A stretch of 64,000 nt of DNA from Nocardioides carbamazepini (GCF_024614185.1 NZ_JAHTLF010000016.1:620001-684000), one strand, 5' to 3'; shown: positions 34,647 through 43,585, numbered from the stretch's first letter. Notes: generated from the letters alone by a model not told the origin. Translations and numbers: made by a program.

Positions 34647-37600
34647 ATGGTGGACCACGACCCGAGCGACGCCGTCGCCGACGCCCCGGCCGCGAAGCCC
34701 TCCTCCTGGCCCCGGTGGCTGCGCTGGACCACGGCGATCGGCGTGCTCCTCGTGCTGGCCCTCGTCGCCGGCGTGACGACCACGGTCGTCGTCGTGCGGA
34801 GGTCCTGGCCGCAGACGGGCGGGGAGCTGTCGATCAGCGGGCTCGAGGGCGATGTGCGGGTCGTGCGCGACGACTACGGCATCCCGCAGATCTACGCCGA
34901 CTCCACCCACGACCTGATGCTGGCCCAGGGCTTCGTGCACGCGCAGGACCGCTTCTTCGAGATGGACGTACGACGCCACGCCACCGCCGGCCGGCTCTCC
35001 GAGCTGTTCGGGGACTCCGGCCTGGAGACCGACCTCGTCGTACGCACCCTCGGCTGGCGCGACGTCGCGGAGCGGGAGCTGGCCCTGCTGCGGCCGGCGA
35101 CCCGCAGCGCGCTGGACGCCTACGCCGAAGGGGTCAACGCCTACCTGGAGGGCCGGTCCCCCTCCGAGATGGCGCTGGAGTACACGCTCCTCGGCCTCAC
35201 CGGTCTCGACTACCAGCCGGAGAACTGGACCGCCGTCGACTCCGTCGCCTGGCTCAAGGCGATGGCCTGGGACCTGCGCGGCAACCTCGAGGAGGAGATC
35301 GGCCGCGCCGTCGCCACCGCGACGGTCGGCGCGGACCGGACCGCCGACCTCTACCCCGCCTACCCGTACGACGAGCGCGCGCCGATCGTGCAGCAGGGCG
35401 GTGTCGTCGGGAGCGGTGACGCCCGGGTGTTCGACCAGGACGCACCCGGGTCCGGCCCGGCCGCCCGGCGGCGCTCGCCACTCGGCGGCGACACGGGCAC
35501 GGGCACCGGCACCGTTGCCGCACTTGCGCGGGTGCGCGACGTCCTGGCCGGCGTACCCGCCCTTCTCGGCCAGGGTGACGGCCTCGGCAGCAACGCCTGG
35601 GTCGTCGACGGCGACCACACCGACACGGGCGCGCCGATCCTCGCCAACGACCCGCACCTCGGCATCTCGCTGCCCGGCGTGTGGACCCAGGTGGGGCTGC
35701 ACTGCCGGACGGTGTCGCCCGAGTGCCCCTACGACGTCGCCGGGTTCAGCTTCTCCGGGGTGCCCGGGGTCGTCATCGGCCACAACCGGGACATCGCCTG
35801 GGGGTTCACGAACCTCGGTCCCGACGTGACCGACCTCTTCGTCGAGCGGATCGAGGGCGACACCTGGGAGTACGACGGCCGGCAGCTCCCGCTGTCGACG
35901 CGGACCGAGCGGATCGAGGTCCGTGACGGCGAGGACGTCGAGCTGACGGTGCGCTCCACCGGCCACGGTCCGCTGCTCTCGGACCTGGCGCGGTTCGCCG
36001 ACGAGGACGGTATCGAGATCACCGAGGACGGGCTGCTCGACCAGGTCGAGGGCGTCGCCGCGGCGCAGGACGCCGGACCGACGGGGGAGGACGCGATCTC
36101 CCTGGCCTGGACGGCGCTGACCCCGCGCCCGACCGTCGACGCGCTGCTCGCCTTGAACCGGGCGGGCGACTGGACGTCCTTCCGACAGGCGCTCTCCGAC
36201 TTCGCGGTGCCGGGGCAGAACGTCGTGTACGCCGACACCGAGGGGCACATCGGCTACCAGGCGACCGGCCTGGTCCCGGTCCGCGGCCCCGGCAACGACG
36301 GTCGGCTGCCCGCCGCCGGCTGGCAGAAGGACACCGACTGGACCGGTGCGTTCGTGCCCTACGACGCGCTGCCCAGCGTGCTGGACCCCGAGTCCGGGAT
36401 CATCGCCACCGCCAACCAGGCGGTCGCCGACCCGAGCCGCTACCCGCCGTACCTCACCTCCGACTGGGACCAGGGCTACCGCTCCGACCGGATCAACCGG
36501 CTGCTCGCCGCCGACGACGAGCTGAGTGTGGAGGGCATGGCGGCCATCCAGCTCGACGACCGCAGCGCGATCGGCGAGGCGCTGACGCCGTACCTCCTCG
36601 ACATCGACCTGCCGGACGGCTACTACTCCGACGGCCAGCGGCTGCTGCGCTCGTGGAACTACCAGGAGGACGCCGACAGCGCGGCCGCGGCGTACTTCAA
36701 CGTCGTGTGGCGCGAGGTGCTCGAGCGGACCTTCGCCGACGAGCTGCCCGAGGTGATCCGGCCCGACGGCGGCGACCGGTGGTTCGCGGTCGTCAGCGCC
36801 CTGCTGCCGCGCGGGAAGAGCCGGTGGTGGGACGACGTGCGCACCGACGACAAGGTCGAGCGGCGCAGCGACATCCTGCACGACGCCATGATCGCGGCCC
36901 GCGACGAGCTCACCGTCCTGGAGTCGCCCAGCGCCGACGAGTGGACGTGGGGTGACCTGCACGAGCTCGAGCTGCGGTCCTCGACCCTGGGGGAGTCCGG
37001 GATCGGCCTCGTCGAGCGGATCTTCAACCGCGGCGGCTGGGAGGTCGGCGGCGGCAGCTCGCTGGTCAACGCGACCGCGTGGGACGCCCGCAGCGGCTAC
37101 GAGGTCGCGACCGCGCCGTCGATGCGGATGATCGTCCCGATGGACGACCTCGACGCCGCCCGGTGGATCAACCTGACCGGCGTCTCCGGCCACGCGTTCC
37201 ACCCCAACTACACCGACCAGACCGACCTGTGGGCCCGCGGCGCGACGCTGCCCTGGGTGTTCTCCGAGAAGGCCGTGACCGACGCGGCCGACGACTCAAC
37301 CCAGCCTGCGGATCCCCCCGGGAGTGGCGGCGGCGGTGACGGGCAGGTCGTGCGGCTCGGTGGGTACGTCGGGCAGCACCTCGTCGTCGTACAGCAGGAC
37401 GCAGGTGAAGGTGCCGACCGGAACCCGTGCGAGCGCCCGGTCGTAGGAGCCGCCGCCGCGGCCCAGCCGCAGACCTGCCGAGGACGCAGCGAGACCGGGA
37501 ACGAGGACGACGTCGGCGGTCGCGACCACGTCGACGCCGAGGGTCGGGCCGACCGGCTCGAGCAGGCCGCGGCGGGCCGGTGCGAGCGAGGTCGGACCGT

Positions 37601-37922
37601 GGTAGGCGGCCCAGTCGAGGTCGTTGTCAGGCAGCAGCACCGGCAGGATCACCCGCTTGCCGGCGTCGACCAGCCGGTCGAGCAGGACGGTGGTGCCGGG
37701 CTCGGTGCCGACCGAGACGTACGCCGCCACGGTGGCGGCGCGGCGTATCTCCGGCGACGCGAGCAGGTGCTCCGCGATCGCCCGGGCGGCCTCGCCGACC
37801 TCGGTGAGCGGCCGGCGCCGGCGGGCGGCCAGCAGCTGGTCGCGGGCCGCGACCTTGGCCGCTCCGTGGCACCGATGTGGACCTGTCACAGGACCAGCCT
37901 ACGATCGGCGGTATGGGTATGA
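34647..37922 (+). CDS. Penicillin acylase family N-terminal-nucleophile hydrolase
   Basis: A 1,091-residue reading frame. Residues 1-20 are cytosolic, ~28-50 are a signal anchor, and the acylase domain runs to about residue 885. It opens with V-R-V-V-R-D-D-Y-G-I-P-Q-I-Y-A and includes the self-cleavage site G-L-G-S-N-A-W. There Ser315 should become the N-terminal nucleophile of the beta chain, followed by N-D-P-H-L. Such enzymes hydrolyse amides (penicillins, acyl-homoserine lactones, lipopeptides) outside the membrane. The last ~205 residues are unlike the family: they are the antisense of the cyclo-ligase gene at 37296-37889, apparently because the normal stop near 37295 is absent. I chose the ATG at 34647. 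Confidence 0.85.
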   Translation: MVDHDPSDAVADAPAAKPSSWPRWLRWTTAIGVLLVLALVAGVTTTVVVVRRSWPQTGGELSISGLEGDVRVVRDDYGIPQIYADSTHDLMLAQGFVHAQDRFFEMDVRRHATAGRLSELFGDSGLETDLVVRTLGWRDVAERELALLRPATRSALDAYAEGVNAYLEGRSPSEMALEYTLLGLTGLDYQPENWTAVDSVAWLKAMAWDLRGNLEEEIGRAVATATVGADRTADLYPAYPYDERAPIVQQGGVVGSGDARVFDQDAPGSGPAARRRSPLGGDTGTGTGTVAALARVRDVLAGVPALLGQGDGLGSNAWVVDGDHTDTGAPILANDPHLGISLPGVWTQVGLHCRTVSPECPYDVAGFSFSGVPGVVIGHNRDIAWGFTNLGPDVTDLFVERIEGDTWEYDGRQLPLSTRTERIEVRDGEDVELTVRSTGHGPLLSDLARFADEDGIEITEDGLLDQVEGVAAAQDAGPTGEDAISLAWTALTPRPTVDALLALNRAGDWTSFRQALSDFAVPGQNVVYADTEGHIGYQATGLVPVRGPGNDGRLPAAGWQKDTDWTGAFVPYDALPSVLDPESGIIATANQAVADPSRYPPYLTSDWDQGYRSDRINRLLAADDELSVEGMAAIQLDDRSAIGEALTPYLLDIDLPDGYYSDGQRLLRSWNYQEDADSAAAAYFNVVWREVLERTFADELPEVIRPDGGDRWFAVVSALLPRGKSRWWDDVRTDDKVERRSDILHDAMIAARDELTVLESPSADEWTWGDLHELELRSSTLGESGIGLVERIFNRGGWEVGGGSSLVNATAWDARSGYEVATAPSMRMIVPMDDLDAARWINLTGVSGHAFHPNYTDQTDLWARGATLPWVFSEKAVTDAADDSTQPADPPGSGGGGDGQVVRLGGYVGQHLVVVQQDAGEGADRNPCERPVVGAAAAAQPQTCRGRSETGNEDDVGGRDHVDAEGRADRLEQAAAGRCERGRTVVGGPVEVVVRQQHRQDHPLAGVDQPVEQDGGAGLGADRDVRRHGGGAAYLRRREQVLRDRPGGLADLGERPAPAGGQQLVAGRDLGRSVAPMWTCHRTSLRSAVWV
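37296..37889 (-). CDS. 5-formyltetrahydrofolate cyclo-ligase
   Basis: A 197-residue enzyme converting 5-formyl-THF plus ATP to 5,10-methenyl-THF, which recycles folate. Seen: the N-terminal basic helix, A-A-Y-V-S-V-G-T-E-P-G-T, and the substrate/ATP loop V-V-L-V-P-G-L-A...L-R-L-G-R-G-G-G-S-Y-D-R-A-L. It lies wholly antisense within the extended 3' end of the acylase frame and is divergent from the uridylyltransferase gene, with starts 23 nt apart. Confidence 0.92.
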   Translation of the reverse strand: MTGPHRCHGAAKVAARDQLLAARRRRPLTEVGEAARAIAEHLLASPEIRRAATVAAYVSVGTEPGTTVLLDRLVDAGKRVILPVLLPDNDLDWAAYHGPTSLAPARRGLLEPVGPTLGVDVVATADVVLVPGLAASSAGLRLGRGGGSYDRALARVPVGTFTCVLLYDDEVLPDVPTEPHDLPVTAAATPGGIRRLG

Positions 37923-39328
37923 GTGGTCGCAGTGGCGGCCTCGAGAAGGCGCGGGCGAAGATGCTCGACGCAGGGGTCGACCCCGTCGCCGTCGACACCT
38001 TCGCGCACTACTACCGACTGCTCGAGCACGGCGAGACCGGCATGATCCCGGAGTCGACGATCGCCCCGGTCGACATGGAGAGCCTGGCCGACGTGGAGGT
38101 CGCCGACGATGTCGCGGCCGACGCGATCGGCAAGACGGTCGCGATCAAGCTCAACGGCGGGCTCGGCACCTCGATGGGCATGGAGCGGGCCAAGTCGCTG
38201 CTGTGCGTGCGCCGCGGCCTGTCCTTCCTCGACATCATCGCCCGGCAGGCGCTGCACCTGCGCCAGAAGTACGACGCCCGGCTGCCGCTGCTCCTCATGA
38301 ACTCCTTCCGCACCTCGGCCGACACCCTGCACGCGCTCGGTCGCTATGGGGACCTCCCGGTGGAGGGGCTGCCGCTGGAGTTCCTGCAGAACAAGGAGCC
38401 CAAGCTCCTCACCGCCGACCTGACGCCGGTCAGCTGGCCCAAGGACCCGGACCTCGAGTGGTGTCCGCCCGGGCACGGCGACGTCTACACCGCGCTGCGG
38501 GGCGCCGGCCTGATCACGCGGATGATCGAGCAGGGCTATCGCTACGTCTTCGTGTCCAACTCCGACAACCTCGGTGCCGTCCCGGACCCGCGGATCGCCG
38601 GGTGGTTCGCGGCGTCGGGAGCACCGTTCGCGATCGAGGCGGTCCGCCGTACCCCCTCCGACCGCAAGGGCGGTCACTTCGCCCAGCGCAAGGCCGACGG
38701 CCGGATCGTGCTGCGCGAGACGGCGCAGACCCTGCCCGAGGACCTCGAGGCGCTCGCCGACCTCGACCGGCACCGGTTCACCTCGACCAACAACCTCTGG
38801 TTCGACCTGCACGCGATGAAGACCGTGCTCGACGAGCGCGAGGGCATCCTCGGGCTCCCGCTCATCCGCAACGTCAAGCCGGTGGACCCCGCCGACCCCG
38901 CCTCGCCGGAGGTGGTCCAGATCGAGACCGCCATGGGTGCCGCCATCGAGATCTTCGACGGCGCCCGGCTGATCGAGGTCGGCCGCGACCGGTTCATCCC
39001 GGTCAAGACCACCAACGACCTGCTGGTCCTGCGCTCCGACGTCTACGAGATCGGCGCCGACTTCGCGCTCACCCAGATCGCCACCGACGTCCCGTACGTC
39101 GACCTCGACACCGGCTACTACCGGACGATCCACGAGTTCGACCAGCGCTTCCCCGACGGTGAGCCGCTGCTGTCCCAGTCCACGTCGTTGCGGGTCCGCG
39201 GTGACTGGACCTTCGGCCGCGGGGTCCGGGTGGTCGGCGACGTGGAGCTCGAGGGCCGCGGTCCGCAGCGGGTGGCTGCCGGCGAGGTGCTCGGGAGCCC
39301 CGCCGCCGGACAAGGCGCGGATGACTGA
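37913..39328 (+). CDS. UTP-glucose-1-phosphate uridylyltransferase (UDPGP family)
   Basis: A 471-residue enzyme of the UDPGP family (the type also found in eukaryotes), distinct from the usual bacterial GalU. It makes UDP-glucose from UTP and glucose-1-phosphate. Landmarks are the nucleotide loop V-A-I-K-L-N-G-G-L-G-T-S-M-G, N-S-F-R-T, P-P-G-H-G-D-V-Y, V-S-N-S-D-N-L-G and F-I-P-V-K-T-T-N-D-L. The start is the ATG at 37913; a second ATG lies two codons on. The 3' end overlaps moeA by 8 nt. UDP-glucose feeds wall glycans and trehalose/glycolipid synthesis. Confidence 0.92.
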   Translation: MGMSGRSGGLEKARAKMLDAGVDPVAVDTFAHYYRLLEHGETGMIPESTIAPVDMESLADVEVADDVAADAIGKTVAIKLNGGLGTSMGMERAKSLLCVRRGLSFLDIIARQALHLRQKYDARLPLLLMNSFRTSADTLHALGRYGDLPVEGLPLEFLQNKEPKLLTADLTPVSWPKDPDLEWCPPGHGDVYTALRGAGLITRMIEQGYRYVFVSNSDNLGAVPDPRIAGWFAASGAPFAIEAVRRTPSDRKGGHFAQRKADGRIVLRETAQTLPEDLEALADLDRHRFTSTNNLWFDLHAMKTVLDEREGILGLPLIRNVKPVDPADPASPEVVQIETAMGAAIEIFDGARLIEVGRDRFIPVKTTNDLLVLRSDVYEIGADFALTQIATDVPYVDLDTGYYRTIHEFDQRFPDGEPLLSQSTSLRVRGDWTFGRGVRVVGDVELEGRGPQRVAAGEVLGSPAAGQGADD

Positions 39329-40508
39329 CCCGTCCGGTGGCGGGCCTACGTCCGTCGCGGACCACCGGGACCGGGTACGTGCCGGCGTCGCGCAGCTGAC
39401 CCGGTCGGACCTCCTGCCGCCGGGCGAGGCGCTGGGCCGGGTCCTCGCCACCGACGTGGTGGCGGCCCTCTCCGTGCCGCCGTTCGACCACGCGGCGATG
39501 GACGGCTTCGCGGTGCGTGCGGCCGAGGTGGGCGCGCCGCCCGTCGAGCTCCCCGTCGCGGGGGTGGTCGCCGCGGGCGACACCGCGCCGCCGTCACTGC
39601 CGGCGGGTACGGCGTACCGGATCATGACCGGGGCGCCCGTCCCTCCGGGCGCCGACCTGGTCATCCCGTTCGAGTGGACGACCGGCAGCGACCCGGTCCG
39701 CCTCCTGCGGACCGCCGCCGCCGGCCGGCACGTCCGGCGCGAGGGCGAGGACGTGCGGGCGGGGGAGGTCGCGCTGGCGGCCGGCACCCGCGTCGACGCC
39801 GCGCAGATCGGGCTGCTCACCTCGGTGGGCGTCGTCGAGGTCGCGGTCCGCCCGCGGCCGCGACTGGCGGTGATCGCCACCGGCGCCGAGCTGGTCGGCG
39901 GCCAGATCCCCGACAGCAACACCCAGATGCTGCTGGCGGCCGGCCGCACCGCGGGCGCGGTCGCCGCGTCGCACGGCCCGGCCCCCGACGATCCGGACGC
40001 CTTCCGGGCGATCCTCGCCGAGGCCGCCGAGGTGAGCGATCTCGTTGTCACCACCGGTGGCATCTCGGCCGGCGACCACGACGTCGTCAAGGCGGCGCTG
40101 GGCGCGGAGGACGACTTCTGGTTCGGGCCGGTGGAGCTGAAGCCCGGGCGCCCGCAGGGATTCGGGCGGGTGCGCGCGAGCGACGGCCGCCGGGTTCCGG
40201 TCCTCGCCCTGCCCGGCACGCCGATCGCCGCGTACGCCGCCTTCCTGCTGTTCGGCCGCGAGGCGCTGGCCCGGCTCGGCGGCCGTCCCGCCGCCGGGAC
40301 GAGACGGGCCCGGCTCGGCGTACCCGTCACGGCGGGGGACCGCACGGTGGTGCTGCCCGGCCGCTACGACGAGAATGGTCACGTCGTCCCCCTTCCCGGT
40401 CATGCCGGGCACTCCCAGCGGCTCCTCGCCCAGGCCGAGGTGCTGATGGTCGTGCCCCCCGCCCGATGCGAGCTGGAGGCCGGGCGGACGATCGAGGTGC
40501 TGGTGTGA
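39321..40508 (+). CDS. moeA: Molybdopterin molybdenumtransferase MoeA
   Basis: A 395-residue protein that inserts molybdate into adenylated molybdopterin. Seen: the N-terminal domain with P-P-F-D-H-A-A-M-D-G-F-A, the central molybdopterin-binding domain with T-T-G-G-I-S-A-G-D-H-D and P-G-R-P-Q-G-F-G, and the C-terminal beta domain. The ATG overlaps the uridylyltransferase stop by 8 nt. It is followed by moaC and mogA, a compact cofactor operon that would serve the oxidoreductase at 24.5 kb and others. Confidence 0.93.
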   Translation: MTDPSGGGPTSVADHRDRVRAGVAQLTRSDLLPPGEALGRVLATDVVAALSVPPFDHAAMDGFAVRAAEVGAPPVELPVAGVVAAGDTAPPSLPAGTAYRIMTGAPVPPGADLVIPFEWTTGSDPVRLLRTAAAGRHVRREGEDVRAGEVALAAGTRVDAAQIGLLTSVGVVEVAVRPRPRLAVIATGAELVGGQIPDSNTQMLLAAGRTAGAVAASHGPAPDDPDAFRAILAEAAEVSDLVVTTGGISAGDHDVVKAALGAEDDFWFGPVELKPGRPQGFGRVRASDGRRVPVLALPGTPIAAYAAFLLFGREALARLGGRPAAGTRRARLGVPVTAGDRTVVLPGRYDENGHVVPLPGHAGHSQRLLAQAEVLMVVPPARCELEAGRTIEVLV

Positions 40509-40527
40509 GCGAAACCGAAGGAGCCCC

Positions 40528-41007
40528 ATGGCTGACGAGCAGGCCCGGCTGACCCACGTCGACGCCTCCGGTGCCGCGCGGATGGTCGACGTGTCGGCCA
40601 AGGACCTGACCCATCGGGTCGCGACGGCGTCGGGGCGGGTGCTCGTGTCGCGCGAGGTCGTCGGCCTGCTGCGCGGGGACGGGGTGCCGAAGGGCGACGC
40701 GCTCGCGGTGGCGCGGATCGCCGGGATCATGGGGGCCAAGCAGACGCCCGCACTGATCCCGCTGTGCCATCCGCTCTCGATCTCCGGGGTGACGCTCGAC
40801 CTGACCGTCGCCGACGACGCCGTCGAGATCGCCGCGACCGTCAGGACGACCGACCGGACCGGCGTCGAGATGGAGGCGCTCACCGCGGTGTCGGTCGCGG
40901 CGCTCACCGTCGTCGACATGGTGAAGGCCGTCGACAAGGCAGCGGTCATCACCGACGTCCGGGTCGAGACCAAGACCGGCGGGAAGTCGGGGGACTGGTC
41001 GCGATGA
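40528..41007 (+). CDS. moaC: Cyclic pyranopterin monophosphate synthase MoaC
   Basis: A 159-residue enzyme for the second step of molybdopterin synthesis. It shows the standard L-T-H-V-D start, the A-K-Q-T-P-A-L-I-P-L-C-H-P-L active-site segment with His, R-T-D-R-T-G-V-E-M-E-A-L, and D-M-V-K-A-V-D-K with the catalytic Asp and Lys. A GAAGGAG site precedes the ATG 19 nt after moeA. The stop overlaps mogA. Confidence 0.95.
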   Translation: MADEQARLTHVDASGAARMVDVSAKDLTHRVATASGRVLVSREVVGLLRGDGVPKGDALAVARIAGIMGAKQTPALIPLCHPLSISGVTLDLTVADDAVEIAATVRTTDRTGVEMEALTAVSVAALTVVDMVKAVDKAAVITDVRVETKTGGKSGDWSR

Positions 41008-41507
41008 ACCACCCCGTGGGCGGCGGCTCGACGGACTACCTGGCGGTGGTGGTCGTGGCGTCGAACCGCGCCGCCGCCGGCGTCTACGAGGACACGACCG
41101 GTCCGCTCATCGTCGATGCCCTGCGCTCGTGGGGGTTCGTGGTGGGCGACCCCGTCGTGCGGCCCGACGGCGAGCCGGTCGGCGCGGCGATCGCCCTCGC
41201 CGTCCACGACGGCGCTCGGGTCGTGCTCACCACCGGTGGCACCGGCCTGACGCCCACCGACCGCACCCCCGAGGTGACCCGTCCCCTGCTCGACCGCGAG
41301 GTCCCCGGTCTGGCCGAGGCGATCCGGGCCGCCGGGGTCGCGAAGGGCGTGCCGACCGCCGTCCTCTCGCGCGGCCTCGCAGGCGTCGCCGGCCAGGCGC
41401 TCGTCGTCAACCTGCCCGGCTCCCGCGGCGGGGTCAAGGACGCGCTCGCGGTGCTCGAGCCGGTCCTGCTGCACGCCGTGGAGCAGATCGTCGGGAGCGA
41501 CCATTGA
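41004..41507 (+). CDS. mog: MogA/MoaB-type molybdopterin adenylyltransferase
   Basis: A 167-residue MoaB/MogA-family protein that activates molybdopterin with AMP before metal insertion. Seen: V-V-V-A-S-N-R-A-A-A-G near the start, the T-T-G-G-T-G-L nucleotide/MPT loop with P-T-D-R-T-P-E-V-T, and N-L-P-G-S-R-G-G-V-K-D. The ATG overlaps the moaC stop (ATGA). Confidence 0.9.
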   Translation: MNHPVGGGSTDYLAVVVVASNRAAAGVYEDTTGPLIVDALRSWGFVVGDPVVRPDGEPVGAAIALAVHDGARVVLTTGGTGLTPTDRTPEVTRPLLDREVPGLAEAIRAAGVAKGVPTAVLSRGLAGVAGQALVVNLPGSRGGVKDALAVLEPVLLHAVEQIVGSDH

Positions 41508-42172
41508 GCGAGGCCCGGCCCGGCGAGAGCCCGCGGGAGCGGATGGTCGTCGGCGTTCCCGGACGCGCCTGGCCCAACGAGCTGATCTCCGGCACCGACC
41601 CGGTCGTCCGGCTCCGCCCAATCGCCCGCGGCGACGCCCGTGCCTGGCGGACCGCCCGCCGCCGCAACGCCATGTGGCTCGGCCCGTGGGACGCCACCGC
41701 CCCACCCGGGTCCGACGCCCGGCCGACCTCCTTCCGGGCACTGGTCAAGCGGCTGCGCCGGGCCGCGCGACGCGGGACGACGTACCCGTTCGTCGTGGAG
41801 GTCGACGGGGTCTTCGCCGGCCAGGTCAGCGTCAACAACATCGTGCGCGGCTCGGCGCAGTTCGCCTCGGTCGGCTACTGGATCGACCAGCAGTACGCCG
41901 GACGCGGCGTCATCCCGCGCGCCGTCGCGATGGTGATCGACCACTGCTTCTTCCTCGGCGGCCTGCATCGCATCGAGATCTGCATCCGTCCCGAGAACAC
42001 CAACTCCCTGCGGGTCGTGGAGAAGCTCGGGATCCGCGAGGTCGGCTATGCGCCGTACTTCCTGCACATCGACGGCGAATGGCGCGACCACCGCATCTTC
42101 GCGGTCACCCGCGAGGAGGCCCCGCGCGGCGTCCTGATCCGGCTCGAGCGATCCGCCGGAGGCGATGCGTAG
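41504..42172 (+). CDS. GNAT acetyltransferase, RimJ-like
   Basis: A 222-residue GNAT protein if it starts at the TTG overlapping the mogA stop (TTGA, with GGAG at good spacing); an ATG at 41543 would give 209 residues. The acetyl-CoA site is Q-Q-Y-A-G-R-G-V-I-P-R-A-V. N-T-N-S-L-R-V-V-E-K-L-G is the RimJ/RimL family signature. RimJ acetylates the N-terminus of ribosomal protein S5; here the substrate is a protein or small-molecule amine that cannot be fixed from sequence. Co-transcribed with the molybdopterin genes. Confidence 0.85.
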   Translation: MSEARPGESPRERMVVGVPGRAWPNELISGTDPVVRLRPIARGDARAWRTARRRNAMWLGPWDATAPPGSDARPTSFRALVKRLRRAARRGTTYPFVVEVDGVFAGQVSVNNIVRGSAQFASVGYWIDQQYAGRGVIPRAVAMVIDHCFFLGGLHRIEICIRPENTNSLRVVEKLGIREVGYAPYFLHIDGEWRDHRIFAVTREEAPRGVLIRLERSAGGDA

Positions 42173-42207
42173 GGTGATCCGCCGGGGGAACCCCGCAAAT
42201 CACATGC

Positions 42208-42229
42208 GTCACAGGAATCAATCTGTGAC
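42208..42229. promoter_or_regulatory. Inverted repeat upstream of sepX
   Basis: GTCACAG, an 8-nt centre, then CTGTGAC: perfect 7-bp arms, 52 nt upstream of the sepX start. It could be an operator. Its arms are the inverse order of a TGTGA-N6-TCACA CRP/GlxR site, so I do not assign a factor. Confidence 0.4.
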
Positions 42230-42280
42230 ACACCGATAGACATGCGCCCCGTCCTGAGGTAGCGCTCCTAACCTCTCGGT

Positions 42281-43207
42281 GTGGACCTCAGCTCACTGAT
42301 CTTCGTCGCCTTGTTCGTGGCGTGGGCTGTCTACCTCGTCCCGAAGGCGCTGCGGCACCACGAGGAGGACGCCTCCAGCCGCTCGGTCGAGGGCTTCTCC
42401 GACCGGCTGCGTGTGCTCGCCCGACGGGACGCGGTGTCGTCCACCGAGGCCGAGCTCATCGAGAAGGATCGTCTGGTCGAGACCGCGGCCTTGGCCGACG
42501 TGCCGGCTGACGATTCAGCCAGTACGACGGCCGCCGGATCCGGCGAGAAGGCCGAAGCGGAGCCCGCGGCGCCCACCCCTGCGCCGCGCGCCTCCCGCCC
42601 GGTCGACCGCCCCGCGGCCCGCCGCGCTGCCGCCCGGCGCCGCCGGGTCTTCAACCTCCTGCTCCTGGCGGTCGTGGTCGTCGCCGGCCTCGCGATCGGC
42701 AAGGTCGTCGCCTGGGTGTGGCTCGCCGCGCCCGCCGGGCTGATGGTCGTCTGGCTGGTGGCCTGCCGGCTGATGGTCACGCGCGAGCGCGCCGCCCGCT
42801 CCAGCCAGGTCCGCAGGCGCCGTACCACTCTCGCCGACGAGGTCATCGCCGCGGAGGACGCCTCCTCCGGCCCCGACGCCGAGGACGGCCCGTTCGGCAA
42901 GCTGCGTGACGACACCGACGAGATCCCCGTGGTCACGGCCGAGGTGCTCGACGAGCCCGCCGCCGAGTCCGGCGAGTCTGCCCGGCCCGTCGAGGACGGA
43001 TGGACCCCGGTCCCCGTGCCCCTCCCGTCGTACGTCGCCAAGGCGCCGGCCGGTCGCACGGTCCGCACCATCGACCTCGACTCCACCGGCGTGTGGAGCT
43101 CCGGCCGCAACGAGGCCGACTCCCAGCTCGCTCGCGAGGCCGACGCCCAGCGTGCCCAGGCCGACGCGGCCACCGAGGACGAGCAGCGCCGCGCCACGGG
43201 CAGCTGA
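42281..43207 (+). CDS. SepX/GlpR-type divisome membrane protein
   Basis: A 308-residue protein that begins (L-I-F-V-A-L-F-V-A-W-A-V-Y-L-V-P) with a first membrane helix and the F-S-D-R-L-R-V-L motif typical of actinobacterial SepX/GlpR. SepX interacts with the cell-division machinery in Streptomyces. A second pair of helices lies around residues 125-165, separated by an Arg-rich stretch; the remaining tail is acidic and disordered. The GTG start has no ribosome binding site, and a TAACCT hexamer sits 6 nt upstream (42269-42274), so it may be a leaderless mRNA. Confidence 0.8.
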   Translation: MDLSSLIFVALFVAWAVYLVPKALRHHEEDASSRSVEGFSDRLRVLARRDAVSSTEAELIEKDRLVETAALADVPADDSASTTAAGSGEKAEAEPAAPTPAPRASRPVDRPAARRAAARRRRVFNLLLLAVVVVAGLAIGKVVAWVWLAAPAGLMVVWLVACRLMVTRERAARSSQVRRRRTTLADEVIAAEDASSGPDAEDGPFGKLRDDTDEIPVVTAEVLDEPAAESGESARPVEDGWTPVPVPLPSYVAKAPAGRTVRTIDLDSTGVWSSGRNEADSQLAREADAQRAQADAATEDEQRRATGS

Positions 43208-43254
43208 CCCACCCGCTCCCGGATGGGCGGGCCGTGGCCGGGTAACGCCCCGCC

Positions 43255-43533
43255 ATGACCGAGGAGAGCGCCGCCGACCGGCAAGCAGCCCAGCAGGCGC
43301 GCGAGCAGGAGAAGAAGTACGACGACTCCGCGACCGCCGTCTCGCCCGACACCCAGTTCGCCGATCCCGACGAGATCATCGACGACAGCCCGTTCGCGGA
43401 CGCGTCCGCCCGTGGCCAGTCCACGACCTTCGAGGACCCGCCGAAGCCCCGCGCGAGCTCCGACCCGGACCACGGCCCGCACGGCGACGAGCACCCCCGT
43501 CCCGCCGGCCACGCCGACGAGGACCGCGACTGA
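43255..43533 (+). CDS. Small acidic hypothetical protein
   Basis: A 92-residue hydrophilic protein rich in Asp/Glu/His/Pro. It contains A-D-P-D-E-I-I-D-D-S-P-F-A-D and a His/Asp-rich C-terminus (G-P-H-G-D-E-H-P-R). No membrane segment or known domain. It lies between sepX and tRNA-Ala on the same strand. The start codon is an ATG without a strong ribosome binding site. Function unknown. Confidence 0.55.
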   Translation: MTEESAADRQAAQQAREQEKKYDDSATAVSPDTQFADPDEIIDDSPFADASARGQSTTFEDPPKPRASSDPDHGPHGDEHPRPAGHADEDRD

Positions 43534-43585
43534 CCATCCCGATTCGGACCGCATGCGACCCGGGTGCTACCGTTTCTCCTCGCTT

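Noticed and set aside
34608..37202. 864-codon minus-strand open frame opposite the penicillin acylase
   Set aside because: Composition is typical of an antisense shadow and no motif is present; the plus strand carries clear acylase motifs.
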